Shown piece by piece: positions 47,978-57,151 of a DNA stretch of 64,000 nt. How positions within the stretch are numbered: the stretch's first letter is position 1; each line of letters opens with the position of its first letter. Source of the stretch: JAKZVK01 sp965248255 (GTDB lineage Bacteria > Acidobacteriota > Terriglobia > Bryobacterales > UBA6623); NCBI GenBank assembly GCA_965248255.1, contig CBDFIW010000003.1:1302001-1366000 (forward strand), written 5' to 3'. The translations under genes and the position numbers were made by a program. The notes below the pieces were generated by a model. The model worked only from the letters and a program-made list of their open reading frames with translations. It searched no databases and was not told the DNA's origin.

Positions 47978-48593
47978 GGCAGGGGAACCCTACAGCATCA
48001 AAGTGCATAACCTCGAGACGTGCAACTGTAACCACGGTTGTGGTTGCCAGTTCGGGGGGTACCCGGATCTGGGCAACTGCCAGGCGTTGTTCGGCTACGA
48101 GGTCATCGAGGGGCACTACGGGGAGACTGACCTGACAGGGACCCGTGTTGTCATTGGGGCCAAATGGCCGAAGGCAATCCACGAGGGCAATGGCGAAGCG
48201 GTCATGTTCATCGATGAGTCCGCCTCACCCGAGCAGGTGACCGGGTTGGCGATGATCTTCTCAGGTCAGGCAGGGGGCATGCCGTGGGAGGCTCTAGGCG
48301 GCACGCTCGACTCGGTTGAAGGGCCCATCGTGACGAAAATCGAGATGACCGTAGCTGGCAACAACTCCAGTTTCAGCGTTCCCGGAAAGGCCGAAGCCCA
48401 AATGACACCTCTCAAAGACGTAATGAGCGGTGATGAGAAGAACGTCCACATCGTGTATCCCGACGGTGGATTTGTTTGGAACGACGGGCGCATCGGGACC
48501 ACGGGAACGATGCGCTTCAATCACGGCAACGTCAGCTTCGAGCACCCGGGTCATTTCGCCGCGTATGCCACGCCAACGTGGACCAACCAGTGA
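47976..48593 (+). CDS. DUF1326 domain protein
   Basis: A 205-residue protein matching the DUF1326 pattern: near the N-terminus LETCNCNHGCGCQFGGYP, a cysteine-rich signature that could bind metal, then VIEGHYGETDLTGTRVVIGAKWP and a beta-rich remainder (VTKIEMTVAGNNSSFSVPG, FEHPGHFAAYA). No signal peptide. The ATG at 47976 follows AAGGAAA. The function of the family is unknown; relatives sometimes lie next to DUF2182 metal-binding membrane proteins, but none is present here. It appears monocistronic. Confidence 0.82.
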   Translation: MAGEPYSIKVHNLETCNCNHGCGCQFGGYPDLGNCQALFGYEVIEGHYGETDLTGTRVVIGAKWPKAIHEGNGEAVMFIDESASPEQVTGLAMIFSGQAGGMPWEALGGTLDSVEGPIVTKIEMTVAGNNSSFSVPGKAEAQMTPLKDVMSGDEKNVHIVYPDGGFVWNDGRIGTTGTMRFNHGNVSFEHPGHFAAYATPTWTNQ

Positions 48594-48659
48594 TAAGGGC
48601 CCCCGTTCCGCAACGCCACTTCCTAGGGAGGTCTTTGGGATCCCTCCCGTTCCGTCAAC

Positions 48660-48809
48660 ATGAACGCTAACGAGGTTAGGTCCAGGCTGGCGGCCGCAAC
48701 CCACACCGCAGTTCTCCTACTGACGACGGCTACCCTGACGTTACCGTCCGGGACGCAGCTGCAAGCACAGTCCAAACAGGGTCAGCCGGGGCCTAGCAGT
48801 CCGTGGTGA
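48660..48809 (+). CDS. possible small secreted peptide or gene stump
   Basis: An ATG frame of 49 codons with a signal-like N-terminus (THTAVLLLTTATLTLPSG, then QLQAQS) and a proline/glycine-rich end. It could be the remains of a larger secreted protein whose body was lost, since mature parts normally follow such a signal. GGGAGG lies about 30 bases upstream, too far to help. Weakly supported. Confidence 0.3.
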   Translation: MNANEVRSRLAAATHTAVLLLTTATLTLPSGTQLQAQSKQGQPGPSSPW

Positions 48810-48870
48810 AAGCATGGATTCTTGTCAACCCCGTTCGATACCCCTACATATTGCGGCAGGCCGGGCGAGC

Positions 48871-48894
48871 GGGCACGGCATGCCGTGCCCCTAC
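48871..48894. repeat. REP-like palindrome
   Basis: GGGCACGGCATGCCGTGCCC followed by CTAC, a perfect 20-bp palindrome, almost the same as at 9237. It lies 40 bases from the end of the third IS630-A copy. Confidence 0.7.
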
Positions 48895-48933
48895 ATTTGT
48901 ATCTAGTACCGTTCCCGGTTTTGCCACGGGCTG

Positions 48934-50103
48934 CTAGTGTAGTGCGTCAAGCAGATTGCACCTTATGCAGGGCGGCACGTCCGCGCTTGACTTTCTCGAG
49001 GATGTCGGAGGCGGTCGCGGTCCAGATGAAGGGCGTGGGATGCCCGTTGTGCTGGGCGATGTAGTCGTCAATGGCGGCGACGAGCTCGTCCACGCTGCGA
49101 AACACGCCGCGGCGCAGGCGCTTGACGGTGAGATCGCGAAAGAATCGCTCGACCATGTTCAGCCACGACGCCGAGGTCGGGGTGAAATGAATGTGGAAGC
49201 GCGGGTGACGATCGAGCCAACGCTTCACAGCGGCATGCTTGTGGGTGGCATAGTTGTCCACGATGAGATGAAGCTGTTTGTCCTTGGGAGTGCGGCGGTC
49301 AATTAAGCGCAGGAAGCGCAGCCATTCCTGGTGGCTGTGTCGGGGCATGCACTCGGCGATCACGCTGCCGTCAAGGCTGTTGAGCGCCGCAAACAGGGTG
49401 GTCGTGCCGTTGCGCTTGTAATCGTGGGTCATCGTTTGGCCGCGTCCCTTTTTGAGCGGCAGGCCGGGCTGGGTGCGATCGAGGGCTTGGATTTGGGACT
49501 TCTCATCGAGCGAGAGAACCAGAGCATGCTCAGGCGGATTGAGATAGAGTCCGACGATGTCGTCGAGTTTCTCGGCGAAACGCGGGTCATTGCTGAGCTT
49601 GAAGGTCTTGACGCGGTGGGGCTTGAGGCCATGGGCGCGCCAAATCCGTCCCACGGTGGAAGCGCTGACGCCGGCCGCGGCGGCCATGGTGCGGCGGCTC
49701 CAGTGGGTGGCGTTGGACGGTTTCTCGCGGGTGGTCTTGTGGATGATCTGCTGTACTTTCTGCTTCGAGACGGCAGGTTTACGACCGGGCCGTGGGGCGT
49801 CTTTTGCAATGCCGGCGATGCTGCTTTCGAGAAAGCGCGTGCGCCAGCGGGCCACCAACTGCCGCGAGACACCGAGCTGTGCGGCGATCTGCTTATTCTC
49901 GAGACCGTCGGCGGCCAGCAGGACAATCCTGGCTCGCAGGGCGAGACGAACGGCGACTTGGCGGCCGCGCGCGTAGCGGTCCAACTGCTTGCATTGCGCT
50001 GTGTTCAAAGTTACTGGTTGTGCTCTTCGCATCCCATGCCTCCTGTTAATAGAGACGACGGGAAGCCAATATAAGTTACATTATTTATGGTGCACTATAC
50101 TAG
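48934..50103 (-). mobile_element. IS630-family element, type A, copy 3 (1170 bp)
   Basis: Ends CTAGTGTAGTGC and GCACTATACTAG, the latter with one mismatch against the perfect repeat of copies 1 and 2. Same length as copy 1. It has cut into the gene that continues at 50104. Confidence 0.92.
48947..50032 (-). CDS. IS630-family transposase (type A)
   Basis: A 361-residue DDE transposase, intact, differing from copy 1 at very few residues (TFKLSND for TLKLSND, LHKVQSA for LPKVQSA). Catalytic residues are present as in copy 1. The near-identity of all three copies implies recent movement or gene conversion. Confidence 0.93.
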   Translation of the reverse strand: MRRAQPVTLNTAQCKQLDRYARGRQVAVRLALRARIVLLAADGLENKQIAAQLGVSRQLVARWRTRFLESSIAGIAKDAPRPGRKPAVSKQKVQQIIHKTTREKPSNATHWSRRTMAAAAGVSASTVGRIWRAHGLKPHRVKTFKLSNDPRFAEKLDDIVGLYLNPPEHALVLSLDEKSQIQALDRTQPGLPLKKGRGQTMTHDYKRNGTTTLFAALNSLDGSVIAECMPRHSHQEWLRFLRLIDRRTPKDKQLHLIVDNYATHKHAAVKRWLDRHPRFHIHFTPTSASWLNMVERFFRDLTVKRLRRGVFRSVDELVAAIDDYIAQHNGHPTPFIWTATASDILEKVKRGRAALHKVQSA

Positions 50104-51044
50104 GGTCTCCGAGCTTGCAGGAGTTCAGCGCGCGGGAAGCAGCGAGAGGGCTGCCCTTTTCACGGAGTTCCCCAGCGGACAAACGGCGCACGACATCACG
50201 GGCGTTTGCGACGCGGCCGGCTGCCAGGAGCTGATCTCGCCGGGCTCGATCGTTTCCGTCTACGGCCTTTTCGCAGTGCAGACAGTAACGGCTGATTCCC
50301 TTCCTTTGAACTTCGATCTCGATGGTTTCTCCGTCACTTTCAACGGCCTCCCCGGCTCGCTTTTCGGCGTCTTCTTCCGGGAAGACTTCGGAGCCCTCTC
50401 AGACCAAGCCAATGTCCAGGTGCCTTGGGAGCTCGACGTTAGCAGTGGTGAAGTCGAGGTGCGGGTTCACTGGGAGGGCGACGCCGGAACCATTTCGAGT
50501 GAACCGTTTGTAGTCAGCGCCGCCCCGGCGTCGCCGGGCATTTTCATGGTGGGCACGCGAGCGATCGTCACCAACTTCGGCTCGGGCCAGGACGATGTCA
50601 TTCCGGGATCGTGGGCCCAGCCGCAGGGTTTCCTCGCCAATGTGACGGGTCAGCCGGCGGCGGTTGGGGGAGTGATCATCGTGTGCGATGTCGAGGCCGC
50701 TTGCACCAGCAACGCCGATGCCCTGGCAACGGTTGGTATCGGAGACACGGGGACGGCGTCGGCCGATGGCGTGAGCCCGAACGGCGGCGTGCAGCTTAAG
50801 ATGACGATCTCCGCCGGGCCCGGCTGCGGCCCTCCCACGATCGAGCCGGCTCCCGGGTCGTACTTCGAGCTGACCTACAACTACGGGCCGACCGCCGCCG
50901 AGACCAACACCTTGAAGGTGGCGGTGCCTTCTCCAACAATGGGACAACAGGTTCCCTTTACCCCAGACACTCTACATCGGGGCCGACGGTGCGACCTATA
51001 CCGACAAGGAGCTGACGAGCGTGGCGGCCGGGCAGCGGCACTAA
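50104..51044 (+). pseudogene. TIGR03437-like protein, N-terminus lost to IS630-A and frameshifted
   Basis: The frame is open from the IS junction. It shows Solibacter-type C-terminal domain features: LISPGSIVSVYGLFAV, LDGFSVTFNGLPGSLFGVFF and DQANVQVPWELDVSSGEVEVRV, then APASPGIFMVGTRAIVTNFG. After GQQVPFT (near 50960) the frame must change at TTTACCCCAGAC to read QTLYIGADGATYTDKELTSVAAGQRH and stop at 51044; the unshifted frame runs on to 51166 as nonsense. A signal peptide and any N-terminal domain are missing, so it is a remnant. It is the second gene of this family in the window whose 5' part was replaced by an IS630 element. Confidence 0.7.
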
Positions 51045-51177
51045 CCTTAGACTCACTCGCCGAACTGCCTCGTAACGTGGGCCAAGCTCGAAGATCTGAG
51101 TCCGAGGAATCGGGACTCGGCAAACCGGAGGCTTGGCGCCGCAACAGGCCCGACTCGACGGCTTGAGATCGTGGTCC

Positions 51178-51414
51178 TCACCTGTCTGTTTTTATGGCGG
51201 CCTCGATGATTTCCCGAATAGGGCGAACCAGCGAGTCGAGGAACATCCGGACCTCCGACTCGACCGGCTGCGTCCAAACGTAGTAGGCCGCCGCACCCAG
51301 AGCGACCACGCCGAACAACCCCAAGTACCCGCCGCTCCGCCCCGATGGTTTCGGCGTATCCCAGGGGTGACGCGCCCGCCGTGACAAAGTGCGTCGCTTG
51401 CTAATACTGTTCAC
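51178..51414 (-). CDS. small single-pass membrane protein, uncertain
   Basis: A 78-codon frame from GTG 51414: a basic N-terminus (SISKRRTLSRRARHPWD), one predicted membrane segment (GGYLGLFGVVALGAAAYYVW) and an amphipathic end (MFLDSLVRPIREIIEAAIKTDR). The clean charge-hydrophobic-helix layout favours a real gene; no family recognised. A longer frame starts at 51447. Confidence 0.45.
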   Translation of the reverse strand: MNSISKRRTLSRRARHPWDTPKPSGRSGGYLGLFGVVALGAAAYYVWTQPVESEVRMFLDSLVRPIREIIEAAIKTDR

Positions 51415-52080
51415 CCCTGCCGCTTGTGTGCTGCCACCGGTGCACATGTCCGCATTGACATCGACTGGTATTCACAGTGGTGGACATAAGCCAGTGAAAC
51501 TATCGTACGTAGACGGCCTCTCGGGCTATGGGCCGGTTTCTGTACTCCGACCGAGGCCGGAGCGCCAGTCATTCCATTCGGACCGGTATTACTGGCGGCC
51601 TCAGGCACCTACCCGGGACCACGGCTCTTACGAGCCGCGGACGCGGCGACTGCCCGCCTAGCAGGCCCACGTTGATTCTATCACCGGCACTCGGCCCAGA
51701 AAGGCCAAATTGTACACAAGTCTGACATCCGGTCTACAGTTTTGTCATCGTCCCTAATCCGTCCGTAGGCTTGGCGGTAACAGAACAGCCTAGTCCGCCA
51801 AGCGGACGTTTGAAAGTAGCCCACGGCGCAAGCCGTTGGGTAGAGTCCACAAACAATCTGGAGCCCCCCGGCAGGGGCGTTTGAGCTGTCTCTCTCGGAC
51901 ACCCACTGGGTGGGGCAGACTAAAACAGGCGGGCGCCTCGAGCCCTGCCCCTCGCGTCATGGGGGAGGTCCGATCCGAACTGCTGCCGGCTTACGGACGG
52001 ATTACGGCATCGTCGCCCCGAAACTCTTGCATCGGCGCGCTATCCTGATACTGGGTGCCAGGGACACCGACAGCGAGCTT
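51415..52080. repeat. gene-free stretch with palindromic repeat and its tail
   Basis: A full unit at 51793-51879 (GTCCGCCAAGCGGAC, core TAGCCCACGGCGCAAGCCG, end CCCCGGCAGGGGCG) with the extended tail TAATCCGTCCGTAGGCTTGGC at 51747 matches the unit at 13553-13676 in inverse orientation. The tail CTTACGGACGGATTA also occurs alone at 51991. The rest shows no gene. Confidence 0.6.
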
Positions 52081-52190
52081 GGGACCTTGGAACGCCTTGC
52101 GGGTCGCGCGGATCGTGCTTTCGGCGACGCCGTCGCTTTCATCCCCCTCCCGCGTCAACACGTAGCGATGCGTGCCGACGAGCTGGCGCG
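52081..52190 (-). pseudogene. fragment of a CocE-like hydrolase C-terminus
   Basis: On the minus strand this reads LVGTHRYVLTREGDESDGVAESTIRATRKAFQG, matching VGTHRYVLTRDGDEIEVIAESSIRATRDAF near the end of the intact CocE-like gene at 57152-59272. About 35 codons remain, diverged, so a second paralogue or an old duplication once lay here. Confidence 0.6.
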
Positions 52191-52233
52191 CCGAGCGCCA
52201 CCCTGCCGCACGCCCTGGTCCCTCATCTGCCCT

Positions 52234-54963
52234 TCAAAGCGCGACCGGAATCTCCGAACGGACCGTGGCGTCTTGGGGTGGCCCCGCATCGAGTGATGTC
52301 CAGTTAGCTATGAGTTCAGCGACCTCATCGACCGCACGCGGTCGACAGAAGAAGTAGCCTTGTACGTGGGAGCAGTTGATTGACCGCAGAAAGGAAAACT
52401 CTTCTGCCGTCCCTACTCCTTCCGCGGTAACTTTGAGCTTCAAGCTGTTCGCGAGGGTTACAACCGCCCGGACGATCTCGCTGTTATGAGAGTTCCCCGT
52501 AACATCTCTGACAAACGAGCGGTCGATTTTCAGCGTGTGGATGGGAAAACGCGCCAAGTAGCTTAACGAAGAGTAGCCAGTGCCGAAGTCATCGATGGCA
52601 ATTCGCACACCCATTGAGCGCAGCTGTTCGAGCACCTCGGAAGTCGCCTCTAGGTTCTCCATGAGGGTGCTTTCGGTGGGCTCGATCTGCAACAGACCGG
52701 GATCATCCAGCTTTGTGTCCTCGATCACTTGGCGGACGGTCTCGACGAGGCTGAGCCGTTCGAAATGGCAGGCGGCTACGTTTACTGAGACGAAGAGAGG
52801 CCTTGAGTCATGTTGACTCAGACGCTTCACTTGGCAGCAGGCCGTGTGCAGAATCCACTCAGTGATTTCGATGATGAGCTGGGTCTCCTCAGCGACGTGG
52901 ACAAACTCCGAAGGTGGAAGAAGTCCGCGTTGCGGATGGACCCAACGGAGTAGCGCTTCCAGACCTTCTATCTTTCCCGACTCGACGCCGACAATCGGCT
53001 GATAGTAGATGACAAGCTGCTCGCTGGCCAGAGCGTTTCGCAGGTCCGTCTCGATCTCGAGCACGCCCATGGCATGTTCGTGCATTGACGGCTCGAACAC
53101 ACTGAGGCGCTGTGCTTGTGACGCCTTCGCGCGGTACATGGCGGTGTCCGCGTCGCGCAAGAGTTCCTCGGGTCTTCGACGGTCTTGCGTGTTAAAGGTC
53201 ACACCGATACTTGCGCTCGTCGTAATCTCCTTTCCATCGAACCGAAACGGAGCGGCCAGACTCTGCTGAATTCGCCGGGCGATCTCATGGGCCTCGGACG
53301 GCCCGTTCAGATCGTCGAGCAGGACGGTGAACTCATCACCCCCTAGCCGTGCGACAGTGTCTCCGGGCCGGAGGCATTCATTGAGGCGCTGGGCTACCCC
53401 GAGAAGCAGCCGGTCCCCACTCATGTGCCCCAGGCTGTCGTTGAGGATCTTAAACCGGTCCAGATCGAGGAACATGACGGCAAATAGATAGTCCGGCCGT
53501 CGTTCGGCCCTGGCCAGCGCACGCTCCACTCGATCGGTGAACAGTGCGCGGTTCGGCAAACCCGTGAGGGAGTCGTGAAACGCTCCATGGAGCAGCCGCT
53601 CTTCGGCCTTCTTGCGGTCGGTGACATCCGTCTGTGACCCAGCCATCCGGACAGCAAGTCCTTCTTCATCACGTACTGCCAGACCCCGACTCAACATCCA
53701 ACGATACTCGCCGTCCTTGTGGAGCACGCGATGCTCGAACTCAAAATGCGCCGTCTTGCCTTCCAGATGGGCATTGATGGTCCCTTCCAACTCGGCTCTT
53801 TCGCTGGGGTGAACACGCCCGAACCATTCCCGAGTCTCCGAGCCGATCTCTCCCTCTTCATATCCCAGCATCGACTTCCAGCGTTCCGAGTAGTAGACTC
53901 GGTTCAGCCGGAGATCCAGGTCCCAAAGACCGTCGTTGGCGCCTCGCACGGCCCGGGCATAGCGTTCTTCTCTCTGGCGGATACGCTGCGACGACTCCCG
54001 TTCGAGCAGGAAGGCGATGTGTTTAGCATATTGCGAGGCGGACTGGCGCAGCCAGGGCGTGGGCTCTGTCGGCTCGTGATGACCGAGCGTCAAAGCGCCC
54101 ATCACGGTCTTCTCGAGCCGAAAGGGCACGCAAAAGAACGTCTTGACGCCCATGTTTCGCAGACGGGAAGCCTTGTAGAGGGGATGCACGGAGATGTCGG
54201 TCTCGAATACCGGCGAACCGGTGCGGACGACCTCGTGCGCGTCCGATTGCTCCAGCGGCACGGCGACGCCCTCGCCGGCGAATCGAATGGGTAGGCCCGA
54301 GACAGCCTCACAGATCATGCTCTGGTTCCTCTCGTTGTAGATCTCGATCGCCACCACAAGGAATCCCGTTGCGGTCGCCACCTCTTTGACGATTTCCTCG
54401 AGGGCCAGTTTCGACGCCTCCGAACCCAGAGCGATCTCTGAAATCCGGTTGAGCGCGCTCAATTCATGGTTTCGGAGCTTGGCTTTCTGCTGCTCTTCCC
54501 GCAACCGATTCATCTCTTCGCCCAGCCGGCGATGGGAAGACCGCAGGCCCAAGATCAGAGCGCAGAGCCATGCGAGTTGAAGAGGTCCTTGCACGAATAC
54601 CTCAACGAGTCTGAGCTCCGGGGTCAGCTGGAGCAGACAGTCCAAGAGCAGCATGTAGCACAACAAGCTCCAACCCGCATGCACGAGACCGGTTATGAGA
54701 CGGCCCACCAAATGGAGCCCGACAAGCGCCCCGGCCAGCTGAACGAGTGAAACCGTCAGTACAGGCCAATCGGGCCATGCGAGTGGAAGCGTAAGCAACC
54801 ACAAGGGCACGGTAAACCCTGCGAGGATCGGGAAGAGTAACTGAGAAAGGCCGAAACTTGGCGCGGATCGATGGGCAGGTCCGCTGGACTCTGAACCCGA
54901 GGACCGTGGGGAGTTCTGCGAAGGGCCGTCCGACAGAACCAGTGGTGATGATGGCAACTCCAC
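52234..54963 (-). CDS. membrane GAF-PAS-GGDEF-EAL protein (cyclic-di-GMP)
   Basis: A 909-residue signalling protein. Several N-terminal membrane segments (about residues 38-145) are followed by a short coiled coil (about 145-170), a GAF domain (about 175-330), a PAS domain (about 335-455, AVRGANDGLWDLDLRLNRVYYS, with a PAC end GSQTDVTDRKKAEE), a GGDEF domain (about 460-625, intact ARLGGDEFTVLLDD) and an EAL domain (about 635-890). EAL marks: EGLEALLRW, QIEPTEST, IDDFGTGYSSL, LKIDRSF, AEGV and QGYFFCRP. Both the synthase and phosphodiesterase sites look usable, though the E in the usual EITES is part of IEPTEST. It controls c-di-GMP in response to a ligand or redox cue. No operon partner. Confidence 0.92.
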   Translation of the reverse strand: MELPSSPLVLSDGPSQNSPRSSGSESSGPAHRSAPSFGLSQLLFPILAGFTVPLWLLTLPLAWPDWPVLTVSLVQLAGALVGLHLVGRLITGLVHAGWSLLCYMLLLDCLLQLTPELRLVEVFVQGPLQLAWLCALILGLRSSHRRLGEEMNRLREEQQKAKLRNHELSALNRISEIALGSEASKLALEEIVKEVATATGFLVVAIEIYNERNQSMICEAVSGLPIRFAGEGVAVPLEQSDAHEVVRTGSPVFETDISVHPLYKASRLRNMGVKTFFCVPFRLEKTVMGALTLGHHEPTEPTPWLRQSASQYAKHIAFLLERESSQRIRQREERYARAVRGANDGLWDLDLRLNRVYYSERWKSMLGYEEGEIGSETREWFGRVHPSERAELEGTINAHLEGKTAHFEFEHRVLHKDGEYRWMLSRGLAVRDEEGLAVRMAGSQTDVTDRKKAEERLLHGAFHDSLTGLPNRALFTDRVERALARAERRPDYLFAVMFLDLDRFKILNDSLGHMSGDRLLLGVAQRLNECLRPGDTVARLGGDEFTVLLDDLNGPSEAHEIARRIQQSLAAPFRFDGKEITTSASIGVTFNTQDRRRPEELLRDADTAMYRAKASQAQRLSVFEPSMHEHAMGVLEIETDLRNALASEQLVIYYQPIVGVESGKIEGLEALLRWVHPQRGLLPPSEFVHVAEETQLIIEITEWILHTACCQVKRLSQHDSRPLFVSVNVAACHFERLSLVETVRQVIEDTKLDDPGLLQIEPTESTLMENLEATSEVLEQLRSMGVRIAIDDFGTGYSSLSYLARFPIHTLKIDRSFVRDVTGNSHNSEIVRAVVTLANSLKLKVTAEGVGTAEEFSFLRSINCSHVQGYFFCRPRAVDEVAELIANWTSLDAGPPQDATVRSEIPVAL

Positions 54964-55198
54964 AGACCGACCGCCCCCGCAGTTCTCTCTGTCTCATCGG
55001 CCCACCAGGCATGGATCAAGACGTTCACCCGAGACCGTCGGGCCCCTGGGACTTAAGGCCTTGCAGTGGAATCCCGCTCCAGCCTCATGTGCAGCGAGCG
55101 AAAACACGAAACGAAAGAGTATGGCCGTGAGCTGGCCTTGTCCCCAATCGCTCCGATGCCTGCAGCATGGGGTACAGATGTACATACAATAGGAATGG

Positions 55199-55473
55199 GT
55201 GAAGTTTGATTGGGAGCTTGCCAAGGCCGAATCGAACGTTCGTAAGCGCGGCGTGCGTTTTGCCGCCGCCGTGACGGTCCTGGAGGGTGAGTCGGCACTG
55301 ACGATGCTCGATCCTTCGTGGCATGGCGAGGAACGCTGGATCACCCTCGGTGTGGAACTCCTTGGGGACGGGCGCTGGTCGTTGTCTACACCTGGCGGGA
55401 CGACGCGATCCGGGTCATCTCGGCCCGCAAGGCGACGCCGCTGGAACGCCGGCAGTATGGAGAGAGGCGATGA
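55199..55473 (+). pseudogene. brnT: BrnT-family toxin, frameshifted
   Basis: MKFDWELAKAESNVRKRGVRFAAAVTVLEGESALTMLDP and EERWITLG match BrnT, a RelE-like ribonuclease of type II toxin-antitoxin systems. After ELLGDG the frame is lost near 55372; the neighbouring frame gives LVVVYTWRDDAIRVISARKATPLERRQYGERR and a TGA at 55473, the normal end of BrnT. One indel therefore splits the toxin. GTG at 55199 follows AGGA. The stop overlaps the brnA start (ATGA), the usual layout. Confidence 0.8.
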
Positions 55474-55724
55474 GAAAGGAATACGATTTCAGCAAGGCCA
55501 AACGCGGTCGCGTGGTGCGAGTTCCGAAAGGGAAGACCCGGATCACAATTCGACTCGATGCCCACGTGCTGGAGTGGTTTCGGGCGCAGGTCGATCGGGC
55601 TGGCGGGGGCAACTACCAGACCCTGATCAACAACGCCCTGCGGGAGCACGTCCGGCGGGTGGAAGAGCCGCTTGAAGACACGTTGAGGCGGGTCGTTCGC
55701 GAGGAGTTGCAGCAAGTGGGTTAG
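55470..55724 (+). CDS. brnA: BrnA-family antitoxin
   Basis: An 84-residue protein: basic N-terminus MRKEYDFSKAKRGRVVRVPKGKTRITIRLDAHVLEWFRAQ with the RITIRLD ribbon strand and helix of a ribbon-helix-helix DNA-binding fold, then GGGNYQTLINNALREHV, and an acidic C-terminal extension. BrnA neutralises BrnT and represses the pair's promoter. It overlaps the brnT stop by four bases. With the toxin frameshifted, the antitoxin is intact and may persist as a solitary regulator. Confidence 0.85.
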   Translation: MRKEYDFSKAKRGRVVRVPKGKTRITIRLDAHVLEWFRAQVDRAGGGNYQTLINNALREHVRRVEEPLEDTLRRVVREELQQVG

Positions 55725-55747
55725 GCGCGCCTGCGAGATTGGGGTGA

Positions 55748-56923
55748 CTACTTGGGGTGGTCAGAGTTTGAAAAGACGGTCTTCCCCGAAGTGTCGATGT
55801 AGATGGGGAGTTCGCCGTACTTGGTTAGCACGACCGCCAGCCCGTGAGCAAAATCAGAGAGCACCTCGTAGGGGGCCGGGAAGGCTTGTTGGCCGGAGCG
55901 GTTGATGTAGAACCGGTCGTACTTCATGCGCTCCGCATCGCGGGTTGCGACGGCAGCCAGGCCGTTTGAGAAACGCGAGGCTAATATGAAGCCGGGTTTC
56001 ACGACGAAGTTTCCCGCCCGATCGATGTAGCCCCAGCCAGTCCCCTGGTCTGTTCCATAGGGTACTGCCGCCGCCAGACCTTCCGAAAAGGACGTGGCGT
56101 TTTTGAACTGAGGCGGCATCGCAAAGTCGCCGGAGGGGTCGATGTAGCCCCACATAGCACCGAATTCATTGTGGAAGGCCACCGCAGCCAGGCCTTCCGA
56201 GAAGTCGTGGACGTCATCGAACATGTGGTCTCCGATGGTCTTCCCATCAAGGGAGATCAATTCATAGCGGCAGTTCGGAATCTGGAAGAGGAAGTCGATA
56301 GTGGTGCCAAGTCCTGGACCGATGCGCCTCCGCGTGAGGCCCTGGTCGTCCATGGCAGCGGTCACCCAACAAAGCCCCGGCTCACGGACCACCCAGGCCC
56401 GTTTGTGGGAGAAATCACGAGCAACGCTATAGCGGAAGGGAACGATGAGATTCCCTGAACGGTCGATGTAGCCGAAGCGGTCTCCTTTCCTAACAGCAGC
56501 CCGGCCGTCGTGGAAATCACGCGCTTCGTCAAACTCTGGCCGAACGACTAGCGCTCCTTGCCGGTCGACGTAGCCCCACAACTGACCCACTCGTACGGCC
56601 GCTAGACCGGAAGAGAAATCTCCTGCCTCCATGAACTTCGGGGGAATGACCCAGTTGCCACGGATGTCAATGTAGCCGTACCAAGTGTCCCAGGCCTTTG
56701 CTAAACCCTCAAAGAAATCACCTTTGATTGTCGGAACCCCTTCTCCGTGACGGAGTACGACCTCCCCCAACGAGTTGATAAAGCCTTGGCGTTGGGAGAC
56801 TGCGCCGAATCGAAAGAGATCGCGGTCGGCTCGTGGGTCTTTTCTGCCATAAAAGCTCGACCATTTCTGAGGACAGGAGTAAGATGCTGACCAAGACGAG
56901 GGTCGCAAGCCGCAGAAAACCAT
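55748..56923 (-). CDS. WG-repeat protein, N-terminus probably frameshifted
   Basis: About 390 residues with five to seven WG repeats, for example WYGYIDIRGNWVIPPKF, LWGYVDRQGALVVRPEFDEA, RFGYIDRSGNLIVPFRY, MWGYIDPSGDFAMPPQF and GWGYIDRAGNFVVKPGF, each followed by an SEGLAA-type strand. WG repeats form beta structures of unknown binding role, often secreted. The frame from ATG 56923 has no signal peptide. In the adjacent frame the same DNA reads MPLNHGFLRLATLVLVSILLLSSEMVEL, an excellent signal sequence. One indel around 56850-56880 would join it to GRKDPRADRDLFRFGAVSQRQGFIN. The gene is either broken at its 5' end or misread there. Confidence 0.75.
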   Translation of the reverse strand: MVFCGLRPSSWSASYSCPQKWSSFYGRKDPRADRDLFRFGAVSQRQGFINSLGEVVLRHGEGVPTIKGDFFEGLAKAWDTWYGYIDIRGNWVIPPKFMEAGDFSSGLAAVRVGQLWGYVDRQGALVVRPEFDEARDFHDGRAAVRKGDRFGYIDRSGNLIVPFRYSVARDFSHKRAWVVREPGLCWVTAAMDDQGLTRRRIGPGLGTTIDFLFQIPNCRYELISLDGKTIGDHMFDDVHDFSEGLAAVAFHNEFGAMWGYIDPSGDFAMPPQFKNATSFSEGLAAAVPYGTDQGTGWGYIDRAGNFVVKPGFILASRFSNGLAAVATRDAERMKYDRFYINRSGQQAFPAPYEVLSDFAHGLAVVLTKYGELPIYIDTSGKTVFSNSDHPK

Positions 56924-57151
56924 GGTTGAGTGGCATGGTCCTCATTCTTGATGGCCGTGTGATGATACCTCCGCGGGCGCCGTAACCATTGTCCCACCCA
57001 AGATTCGAGCGATTACCGACCGTTCGTGCGGCAGGCTACCTTTGTGTGGTTCTGGTGGGAAGATAATGGCATAGTCTAGAGGCCCTCGAGTGGCATCAGG
57101 TTCTGTGCCGGACCGCTCCCTGACGGTCACGGCTCGGTTGCTGCCCGGAGT
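56924..57151. other. spacer between WG-repeat and CocE-like genes
   Basis: Contains the likely true start region of the WG-repeat protein (ATG at about 56936-56945 in the signal-peptide frame). Nothing else recognised. Confidence 0.3.

Noticed and set aside
55138..55190. promoter TTGTCC/TACAAT before brnT
   Set aside because: The two hexamers are about 41 bases apart, too far for a sigma70 pair; the TACAAT alone is weak evidence.
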